Shown: positions 1-6,821 of the stretch, piece by piece
Layout of the letters: every line of letters starts with the position of its first letter
Position numbering within the stretch: position 1 is the stretch's first letter
Position numbers and translations under genes: made by a program
Source of the DNA: JAAUTS01 sp038250235
GTDB taxonomy: Bacteria > Verrucomicrobiota > Verrucomicrobiia > Methylacidiphilales > JAAUTS01
NCBI GenBank assembly: GCA_038250235.1
Contig: JBBSCO010000013.1
Location: forward strand, 1 to 56,495
Direction of reading: 5' to 3'
DNA length: 56,495 bases
Notes under the pieces: model-generated
Told to the model about the DNA's origin: nothing
Databases searched by the model: none
What the model saw: only the letters and a program-made list of their open reading frames with translations

Positions 1-170
1 CTTTCTGGCAAGCCGGAGATTTCCACGTCAGGCGGCAGGAACTCCCGGCGTTTGACCGGGGAGAGCGCCTTGGGCTGGAGCGAGAGCTGCGGGGCTCCCT
101 TGCCTTCGGCAGGAATATCGATGCGGACGACAGTGTCGCCAGCAATAAAATGGGAGTGTATTTTGGTCAC
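1..170 (-). CDS. Partial protein, N-terminal part only (runs off the left edge)
   Basis: Reading the minus strand from a GTG at 170 gives an uninterrupted 56-codon frame to the window edge, beginning VTKIHSHFIAGDTVVRIDIP and continuing with a charged, Pro-rich stretch (SPVKRREFLPPDVEISG). No other start is evident: an ATG a little upstream is in another frame and belongs to the end of the preceding gene. It lies 28 bp downstream of the glycoside hydrolase gene on the same strand, so the two probably form an operon. I do not recognise the family; too little is visible to assign a function. No strong ribosome-binding site is seen before the GTG, so the start is uncertain. Confidence 0.5.
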   Translation of the reverse strand, partial: MTKIHSHFIAGDTVVRIDIPAEGKGAPQLSLQPKALSPVKRREFLPPDVEISGLPE

Positions 171-198
171 ACTGGATGAAACTTTGTGTCGAGTAATC

Positions 199-2253
199 TT
201 AACAAGAGAGTTCGATCATCTGGTGGCAGGAGAAGTCAGGTAAAGAGAGGGTAATGCCGTTACCCGTTTTGCGGACAGGCACTTCTCCACCCTGCGGCAC
301 GAGGCGCACGGAGTTCACCGCATGCGACAGGTTGAGAGTCACCTCAACACCCTGCAGCGAAGGCAGGTCCTCAATGACCTCCACGCTTTTACCGCCGGAG
401 ACCGTGCCGCCGGAAAGCTGTATCACCCCGCCACGGCTGATCGTCGGGGCATAGAGCACATGCAGCACAAGCCGATTAAGAGCCGGGTCCTCGGTTAGTG
501 AAACACGGGCCGTGGATGGTAAATTCGTTGAAAGCGTAAGTTTATCGCCGAGAAGCGCGCGGAGGGCGGCAACGATAAAATCGCGGTGGGCCACGGCACC
601 ATAGGCGCGATAGTTACGGAAGACCGGGTGGGCAAAATAGAGGATGCTCCCGTGGCGCACACCGCAGTCGAAGCCAGAGGCCTCGGGCTTGGCCGGCGTG
701 TGTTGATGGCTGCTAAAATGATCCCAAGTGCGGTTAAAATAGGGATCAAAAATCTGCCCCAGTGAAACGCCCGTGGTGGCCCGGATGCGGTGCGAGCGTT
801 CATACATGATCTGCGGCATATTGACGAAGGACGGGCGTAGCCCGGGAACCGGCAACAAATAGTCGTGTCCGTGTTTAAACTCTTTGTCGGGCGGGAAACA
901 CGGGCTCAAACCGAGGTAGTCCCCACCTAAGTCGAAGGCGAATTCCGCCTTGTCCTTCCAGAGACCACTCTCGCCGGAGAGAATCAGCTTACCGCCTTGG
1001 GCGAGGTAGGCATCGATCTTGGCCTTCAGCTCGGCATCAACGCGGATGCTGTCGGGAAGAACCAGCGCCTTGTAACGGGCAAACTCCATCGTGCGGTCAA
1101 CTAGGCCAAACAGGAAATGGCTTTCCAGCAATACGCGGCAGGCACCTTCGTCGGAGAGGCTCTCCCGTTGAGTGGCGCTTTCCGCTTCGCTGGAAAGGAT
1201 GCCCACGTCGAAAACCTGCTGGGCGCCACGGCACCAGGCCTCTTTGGCCTCCACTTCCCGGTAAGCTGCGCCGATAATTCCGTAGGTCGAGGGATCAAGG
1301 GTGCCGTCGGGGTGCAGTTGGTCGCCGACGCTGCATTTCGAGCCGAAGGCAAGCATGGCCGCGCACTCGTAGCGCAAGGCGTTGGGGTGCTTATAGCCGC
1401 CGAACTCACCCCAGGTGGTGTGAAATTTTCCGGTCATACCGAGAAAGTCAAACGGGAGGTTGCAGGCGTATTTCGCCGACATCGGAAAGTGGTCGTAGCC
1501 CCAGCCGCCCGTCGGCAGCGACTCCAGTTCGAGGTGACTGAAGTGAGTGAAAATATCGTGCCTGCCGCGCGGGATGTGGCCGGCATTATGGAAAATGGGC
1601 ATGTCCGAGCGCAGGGATTTCGCGGCTTCGGTGGTGAGCTTGTAGTATTTTTCCAGAGCGAGCTGGGAGGATACGCTGCGATCCACTTCCTTTTCAGGGT
1701 CCAACCCATGGGCCTTCATGAATTCCAGGCTCCAGCGTCCGCACGATTGGTTTTGGATGATGATATCGAGGAATATGCCATCGCAATCGGGGAACAGCCT
1801 GACTGCCTCCCGAATCTGCGCACAGAGGTGGTCGAGATACGGACTATGGAAATCCATCATGTGGAAACCTGGTTCCAAGGTGCCTTTCGCCCAGCCGGTA
1901 TAGCGCCCCTCTTTATCCACCTCGCGCCATTCGGGATGATCGTAGGAAGCCAGGTTGTCCACGCCCGCCGACAGGTAGACGGGTGCGTTGATGCCCGCCT
2001 CCTTGGTTGCCTCATATTGGGCGCGTAGGAGGTCGAATCCAAGATGGGGGTGGGTTTTCCCAACCGTCGTCGGGTGATAACTCCAGCCGTGATGGCATTT
2101 GGAAAAGAGCGTGATCGAATCAACGGCTGCCGCTTTCAATGTCTCCTGCCACTGACTCTTATCAAACTTTTCCCCGATGCCGGGGATGTGCGGCGAGGTA
2201 TGGAAGTCGAGGTGTATCTGGCGGAAACGGAGTGGGTGTTTAAACTGGTTCAT
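199..2253 (-). CDS. GHL6-like glycoside hydrolase with beta-galactosidase-type trimerisation domain
   Basis: A predicted glycosidase of the hypothetical glycosyl hydrolase 6 / GH42-related group. The N-terminal barrel starts with RQIHLDFHTSPHIPGIG (about residues 11-27). Around residues 154-175 it carries the FPDCDGIFLDI strand with an Asp (D163) typical of the active-site face of such barrels. Residues roughly 400-620 resemble the Rossmann-like trimerisation domain of GH42 enzymes (LVLPDSIRVDAELKAKIDAY, then GGKLILSGESG). A small beta domain follows at the C terminus. I start at the ATG at 2253 because homology-like sequence begins right after it. An in-frame start at 2328 would add 25 residues with no family character. 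Substrate is unknown; a plant or algal glycan is a guess. There is no obvious signal peptide, so it is probably cytoplasmic. It heads a short minus-strand operon with the partial gene at the left edge. Confidence 0.75.
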   Translation of the reverse strand: MNQFKHPLRFRQIHLDFHTSPHIPGIGEKFDKSQWQETLKAAAVDSITLFSKCHHGWSYHPTTVGKTHPHLGFDLLRAQYEATKEAGINAPVYLSAGVDNLASYDHPEWREVDKEGRYTGWAKGTLEPGFHMMDFHSPYLDHLCAQIREAVRLFPDCDGIFLDIIIQNQSCGRWSLEFMKAHGLDPEKEVDRSVSSQLALEKYYKLTTEAAKSLRSDMPIFHNAGHIPRGRHDIFTHFSHLELESLPTGGWGYDHFPMSAKYACNLPFDFLGMTGKFHTTWGEFGGYKHPNALRYECAAMLAFGSKCSVGDQLHPDGTLDPSTYGIIGAAYREVEAKEAWCRGAQQVFDVGILSSEAESATQRESLSDEGACRVLLESHFLFGLVDRTMEFARYKALVLPDSIRVDAELKAKIDAYLAQGGKLILSGESGLWKDKAEFAFDLGGDYLGLSPCFPPDKEFKHGHDYLLPVPGLRPSFVNMPQIMYERSHRIRATTGVSLGQIFDPYFNRTWDHFSSHQHTPAKPEASGFDCGVRHGSILYFAHPVFRNYRAYGAVAHRDFIVAALRALLGDKLTLSTNLPSTARVSLTEDPALNRLVLHVLYAPTISRGGVIQLSGGTVSGGKSVEVIEDLPSLQGVEVTLNLSHAVNSVRLVPQGGEVPVRKTGNGITLSLPDFSCHQMIELSC

Positions 2254-2353
2254 AATCTGTTGTTTGATTTTACGGATTTTTTTACATTCCGGGTTTATCG
2301 ATGTTGGCTCGGAGTCGTTGCACGGCAATGATGTATTTTCCCGGGATCAGTCC

Positions 2354-2940
2354 GTGTTTGTCCGGGCCGACATCGAGCAACAGGTTCGTGCCGCCCTGAC
2401 GCTCTTGAAGAGGGGCGATCCCTCTTTGGCGTCCGAGATCCGTTCTCTCATCCGTCATATCTTTACAGCAGCAGGTAATACAGTAAGCAGGGCATGACTT
2501 TCGACGACGCTTCCAGCTTCATGCTTTGAGGCGCCATCCTCATCAATGTCAATCGACCCGGCGGTCCCCTGGAAATGGCCCAGATGTTGGCCCACGGGAA
2601 TGCCCACAACCTTCTCTTCAGCTTCTGCACCGATGAGCTAGTGACCTTGAATGACGATTCGGAACCTTATACCTCCCCTCTGCGCGGGGACCTGCGCCCT
2701 CTGGAGGGGATTTAGCACACAAACTACATCTCCGCCCGAATGTATCGTTGTATCCACACCCTTCTGAAATCCGGCATCGTGAATGAGACCGGGGAAGAGA
2801 AAGCACAGGAACTTTTGGCCAACAACGCAGCCTTCTTCCGCAGCGGCTGGAAGACCGTCAGCACCCATGGACGTCTCAGCCCTCTGGGCCGGGACTTGAT
2901 GGAGAATGCTCTCGCAGCGATGGATGCTGTGGCTGTATGT
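2354..2940 (+). pseudogene. Decayed ORF pair of unknown origin
   Basis: Between the hydrolase and the DUF4230 gene the plus strand holds protein-like sequence broken by stops. One frame (GTG at 2354 to TGA at 2495-2497) reads VFVRADIEQQVRAALTLLKR and onward. It overlaps an ATG at 2494 (ATGA) that opens a second frame. That second frame continues past two in-frame stops (TGA at 2527-2529, TAG near 2713) into a stretch such as GIVNETGEEKAQELLANNAA and then AFFRSGWKTVSTHG, ending inside the 3' end of the converging gene. Residue composition and conserved frame across the stops suggest an old gene rather than noise, but I recognise no family. No clear promoter or ribosome-binding site is seen. 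It may equally be chance. Confidence 0.3.
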
Positions 2941-3577
2941 CAGGACGCGTCAACAGTTTCAGGGTCAGATTCTGTTTTCGGGCGAGTTCCCCCAATTGTC
3001 TGATTGCCTCCGCCTCCGCATCCTGTAAAAGACTGGACTGCAGGATCTCCGCCCGCACGGCTTCTTTGGCCTGATTCAAAGCGGCTTCCCGATCCTGACT
3101 GGTCAGCCGGTTCCAGTAACCGCTCGCGTCCTCAAAGTGAAGTTTGCCGACCTGTTCCACCGAGAGAAGCCGGGCGGGAGGCAACTCGGCGGCCACTTCC
3201 CGATGACCGGGTCCAATATTAATAACGAAACGCTCGCGTAAATCAAAACCGGCTTTGGCCCGGTAGGTTCCCTTGACCCTGATTGATTTGGTGCTGCCCA
3301 TCCAGCGGTGCGACCATTCGTAGTCCTGCAGTGTCTCCTTCTGCACCAGAGCCAGTTCCGTCGTGGCCGTGCTCTGGGCATGCACCACGGTCTGGTTAAT
3401 GATGACCTCGGGCTGAAAGCCCCCGAAATCGCGGAAGATCGCTTTGACCCCTTCGGCTGTTTGTTCGAGCCCACGCCGCGGCGCATCAACGACGGCATCG
3501 ACGCAGGACTTGACCGCCAGGGCCAACAAAAGAAATAGCCCCAGCAGAAGAAAGAGAATAACAAGGCGGGGCTTCAT
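2876..3577 (-). CDS. DUF4230-like membrane-anchored protein
   Basis: This 233-residue protein starts with a single hydrophobic segment (about residues 5-25, LVILFLLLGLFLLLALAV) followed by a soluble region predicted to lie outside the cytoplasmic membrane. Residues about 55-200 resemble the DUF4230 family: TATTELALVQKE, then a beta-rich stretch with KGTYRAKAGFDL, then a helical C-terminal part rich in Glu and Gln. The family has no established function. The tail (last ~25 residues, rich in Ser and Pro) looks unstructured. It is a single gene on the minus strand, downstream of ilvD and separated from it by a 125-bp gap holding an inverted repeat. The DUF4230 call rests on pattern resemblance only. 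Confidence 0.6.
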   Translation of the reverse strand: MKPRLVILFLLLGLFLLLALAVKSCVDAVVDAPRRGLEQTAEGVKAIFRDFGGFQPEVIINQTVVHAQSTATTELALVQKETLQDYEWSHRWMGSTKSIRVKGTYRAKAGFDLRERFVINIGPGHREVAAELPPARLLSVEQVGKLHFEDASGYWNRLTSQDREAALNQAKEAVRAEILQSSLLQDAEAEAIRQLGELARKQNLTLKLLTRPDIQPQHPSLREHSPSSPGPEG

Positions 3578-3587
3578 AGCCCTGACC

Positions 3588-3695
3588 TTAACGCAAAGAG
3601 TTGGAGGCGGAAAGACGCAAGTAGGATAAGAATTTAATTTTCTTTTCCGTAAACCCGATCCTTCGTGCCTTTGTGTCCTGGCGTCTCTGGGTTAA
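3588..3695. repeat. Imperfect inverted repeat of the 'GCAAAGACGC' kind
   Basis: The gap between ilvD and the DUF4230 gene is almost entirely a degenerate palindrome. The left arm (3588-3621, beginning TTAACGCAAAGAG and ending AAAGACGCAAG) resembles the reverse complement of the right arm (3661-3695, beginning CTTCGTGCCTTTGTG and ending TCTCTGGGTTAA). About 40 bases of A/T-rich sequence lie between. From general experience, similar GCAAAGACGC-type intergenic repeats are scattered through many environmental genomes. It could be a non-autonomous mobile element or act as a terminator stem for ilvD. Only one copy is seen here. Confidence 0.5.
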
Positions 3696-3702
3696 AAATT
3701 CC

Positions 3703-5418
3703 TCACAACTTCAGATTCGCATCCGTCACGGCGCCTTCGGATGCGGTATTCACGAGATGCGCGTATTTGGCGAGAACCCCGCGGGTGTAATTCGGTTTGG
3801 GAGCCTTCCACTTTTTCTTCCTGGCTTTAAGTTCTTTCTCGGAAACCCCCAACTGCAACACGCGCTTTTCCGCGTCGATAACGATCGGGTCACCGTTTTT
3901 CACCAAAGCCAAAGGTCCGCCCATGTAGGCTTCGGGCGTGATGTGGCCCACCACAAAGCCGTGGGTGCCGCCGGAGAAACGTCCGTCGGTGATCAATGCC
4001 ACATCCTTGCCCAGGCCACGGCCCATGACGGCGGCGGTCGGCGAGAGCATTTCCCGCATGCCGGGACCTCCCTTGGGTCCTTCGTAGCGGACGACGATCA
4101 CATCTCCTTTTTTGATTTTCCCGGCCAGGATCGCGTTCATCGCCGCAGGTTCGGAGCCGAAAACTTTGGCCTTGCCGCTGAAGTAGTTTCCTTCCTTGCC
4201 GGAAATTTTGGCCACGGAACCGCCGGGGGCGAGGTTGCCGTAAAGCACGACCAGATGGCTGTCCTTTTTAATTGGGTTATCCAAAGGTCTGATGATGGTC
4301 TGCCAGGAAGGGTAGGGTTTTACGTCCTTCAGATTTTCCTCTAGTGTTTTACCAGTCACAGTAATACACCCGCCATGAAGGAGGCCGGCATCGAGGAGTG
4401 TTTTCATGAGCGGCTGAACGCCCCCGATGGCTATCAGCTCCGACATCATGGCGCGTCCGCTGGGTCGGAGATCCGCCAAGACGGGAACTTTTTTACCGAT
4501 ACGGGTGAAGTCGTCCAATTTCAGTTTCACCCCGGTGGCGTGGGCGATGGCGAGGAGGTGAAGCACGGCATTGGTGGAGCCGCCCAGGGCCGTGACCATG
4601 GTGATGGCGTTCTCAAAGGCCTTGCGTGTCATGATGTCGTGCGGGGTGATGCCCAGCGCGATGAGATTCAAGACGGCGGCACCGGCTTCGCGGCAATCCT
4701 TTTTTTTGTCTTCGCCCACGGCGTTTTGGGCGGAGCTGCCTGGCAGGCTCATGCCCATGGCTTCGATGGCGGAGGCCATGGTATTGGCCGTATACATGCC
4801 GCCGCAGGAGCCGGGCCCAGGAATGGCGCAGATCTCGACTTCCTTGAGTTCCTGAAGGCTGATCTTGTTGTTGGCGTGGGCGCCGACCGCTTCAAAAACG
4901 GACACCACATCCACGTTATGCTTGACGTTGTTCCTGATCAGGCAGCCGGGCAGAATGGTTCCGCCGTAGACGAAAACAGCAGGGCGGTTCAGGCGGGTGA
5001 TGGCGAGCATACAGCCGGGCATATTTTTGTCGCAACCGCCTATGGCCACCAGGCCGTCCAGGCATTCGCAACCCATAACGGTTTCGATCGAGTCGGCGAT
5101 GACTTCACGCGAAACGAGGGAATATTTCATGCCCTCCGTGCCCATGGAGATGCCGTCGGAGATGGTGATGGTATTGAAAATGACGCCTTTTCCACCAGCC
5201 GCGTTAACGCCGGCTTCGGATTCCTGGGCCAGCTTGTCGATGTGCATGTTGCACGGAGTGACCATGCTCCAGGTGGAGGCGATTCCGATCTGATTTTTCT
5301 TGAAATCTTCTTCCTTGAAGCCAACGGCGTAAAGCATGGCTCGGCTGGGGGCGCGTTCCACGGGATCAACGAGAATGGAGGACTGGGCACGATGCAGGGA
5401 GGAATTCTTTTTGGACAT
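3703..5418 (-). CDS. ilvD: Dihydroxy-acid dehydratase
   Basis: This enzyme dehydrates 2,3-dihydroxy-isovalerate and 2,3-dihydroxy-3-methylvalerate to the 2-keto acids, the third step of valine and isoleucine synthesis, in the cytoplasm. At 571 residues it has the usual length of the IlvD/Edd family. The Fe-S cluster cysteines are visible: C56 (SMVTPCNMH), C129 (GGCDKNMPGC, the first family signature) and C205 (GPGSCGGMYTANTM). The C-terminal signature is present as GRFSGGTHGFVVGH. The ATG at 5418 gives a normal N terminus. It is a single gene; no other branched-chain biosynthesis gene is nearby. Divergent from the plus-strand gene starting at 5532, with about 110 bp between for promoters. Confidence 0.97.
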   Translation of the reverse strand: MSKKNSSLHRAQSSILVDPVERAPSRAMLYAVGFKEEDFKKNQIGIASTWSMVTPCNMHIDKLAQESEAGVNAAGGKGVIFNTITISDGISMGTEGMKYSLVSREVIADSIETVMGCECLDGLVAIGGCDKNMPGCMLAITRLNRPAVFVYGGTILPGCLIRNNVKHNVDVVSVFEAVGAHANNKISLQELKEVEICAIPGPGSCGGMYTANTMASAIEAMGMSLPGSSAQNAVGEDKKKDCREAGAAVLNLIALGITPHDIMTRKAFENAITMVTALGGSTNAVLHLLAIAHATGVKLKLDDFTRIGKKVPVLADLRPSGRAMMSELIAIGGVQPLMKTLLDAGLLHGGCITVTGKTLEENLKDVKPYPSWQTIIRPLDNPIKKDSHLVVLYGNLAPGGSVAKISGKEGNYFSGKAKVFGSEPAAMNAILAGKIKKGDVIVVRYEGPKGGPGMREMLSPTAAVMGRGLGKDVALITDGRFSGGTHGFVVGHITPEAYMGGPLALVKNGDPIVIDAEKRVLQLGVSEKELKARKKKWKAPKPNYTRGVLAKYAHLVNTASEGAVTDANLKL

Positions 5419-5531
5419 AAAAGACTATATCAGCAAACTTCCCAAAAACCACAAGACGCTACTTTTGGCAGGGCCAGGGCGACCGGTAGAGTTTGCTTGC
5501 AAGGCGACGCTTACAATGGGATTCTATCCTT

Positions 5532-6743
5532 ATGCCAAAACCTGAATTCAGCCAGGATAACACTACCTCCAAAGCCGCCAAAGTCGGGCCTATTTCTCTT
5601 TCCCTCCTCCTCCATTTGGCACTAATTCTGGTCATAGGCGGCGCTGTTGTCACCGATCAGCTCATCCCCAAAACCAGTTTTAAACCGGCCATCCTGGGCG
5701 AAAGCTTTGATCAGATCACAGATACCGCCATGGATCCAGAGGAAGCACTTGCGGATCCTTCGGGTGGTTCCAGTTTGGAGCTACCCTCCGAAGCCCCTGA
5801 GATGCCGCAAAGCAATACTTCTGATAGTACGATGGATGTGATGACCACTCTTTCCAACAATTCCCCGATCACTTTCTCCACTTCCACCACGCCTTCTCTG
5901 GGAATCAAACCAGGTGGCGGGCAGGGCGGCACAGGCCAGGGAAGCGGAAAAGGATCGGGGAAGGGTCCTGGTATCGGGACCGGCAACATCTTTGGCCGTG
6001 CTGCCGCCCAGGTGGGCGACCTGGAAGGAACCTTCTACGATCTCAAGCAGGATTCCAAAGGTAAAAGCCTGGCCTTTGATCTGCCCAGCTATCATAAAGT
6101 GGTCAACGAATGGAGTTCCAAAGGAATGAAGGAACGTGTGGTTGAATCGTTTTTCAGTCCCGAAACCAAACTGTTCGCCCCCCAGTTTTTCTTCCCACTG
6201 ATGTCCGCCAACGAAGGACCGAAACATTTCAAAGTGGGTGACAAGGTCAAACCCAGTTTCTGGCTGGTTCACTACAAGGGGAAGGCTGCTGCCCCTTTCA
6301 GCGGACGTTTCCGTTTCGTCGGCCGGGCGGGTGAAACCCTGATGGTTCTCTGGAACGATAAACTCGTCCTGGACGGCTCTCACAGTTACATGAGAAACGA
6401 CAAAGCCTCTCCTTCGTCCTCCTGGAAATCCCGGGACAACGAAGACAAGTATCCGGCCTTTAATTCCGGCGCCTGGGCCAAAACAGAAACCCTGGTTTTT
6501 GGCGACTGGATTCAGGTCAATGCCGGAGAACAGGTTCAGGTGGACATCATTATCGGGGAACGGGGCGGCGGCGATTTTTACACCTTCCTGCTTTGGGAGG
6601 GGCCGGGAGCCCAGGGCGTTAAAGATCAAGCCACCGGAATGATGGCCTATCCGATCTGGACCACATCCTTTGTCCAAGCCGATGTGCCGGACTACAAGCC
6701 CGGTAGCCAGGGACCTCCTACCCTGCGAACACTTGAAAATTGA
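5532..6743 (+). CDS. TonB-like membrane-anchored protein with Gly-rich linker and PA14-like C-terminal region
   Basis: A 403-residue protein with a short cytoplasmic N terminus, one membrane span (about residues 20-40, ISLSLLLHLALILVIGGAVV), an acidic/Ser-rich periplasmic region, and a Gly/Lys linker near residues 125-155 (QGGTGQGSGKGSGKGPGIG). The layout recalls TonB or TolA energy transducers, but the C-terminal ~230 residues are not a TonB fold. They contain FRFVGRAGETLMVLWNDKLV, a pattern like carbohydrate- or ligand-binding PA14 modules, which have a 'damaged mirror' FxG-F-x-AD-V-WND core. I start at the ATG at 5532; the in-frame ATG at 5493 would add 13 residues unlike a membrane protein N terminus. 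Function unknown; an envelope role is inferred. Confidence 0.6.
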   Translation: MPKPEFSQDNTTSKAAKVGPISLSLLLHLALILVIGGAVVTDQLIPKTSFKPAILGESFDQITDTAMDPEEALADPSGGSSLELPSEAPEMPQSNTSDSTMDVMTTLSNNSPITFSTSTTPSLGIKPGGGQGGTGQGSGKGSGKGPGIGTGNIFGRAAAQVGDLEGTFYDLKQDSKGKSLAFDLPSYHKVVNEWSSKGMKERVVESFFSPETKLFAPQFFFPLMSANEGPKHFKVGDKVKPSFWLVHYKGKAAAPFSGRFRFVGRAGETLMVLWNDKLVLDGSHSYMRNDKASPSSSWKSRDNEDKYPAFNSGAWAKTETLVFGDWIQVNAGEQVQVDIIIGERGGGDFYTFLLWEGPGAQGVKDQATGMMAYPIWTTSFVQADVPDYKPGSQGPPTLRTLEN

Positions 6744-6821
6744 CCTTTTCTAGCCCTTGAGTGCAATAAGTTCATAACCGGGGATTGCCATCCCGGCAGA
6801 GCTATTCATCATCATGCGCCT

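Noticed and set aside
1117..2028. A 303-codon plus-strand frame
   Set aside because: It is antisense to the GHL6-like gene and has no family character or ribosome-binding site.
4375..5625. A 416-codon plus-strand frame
   Set aside because: It is antisense to ilvD and is rich in His, Gly and Asp as a frame shadow. The ilvD motifs are decisive for the other strand.
5781..6677. A 298-codon minus-strand frame
   Set aside because: It is antisense to the membrane-anchored Gly-rich protein and starts and ends without regulatory signals.
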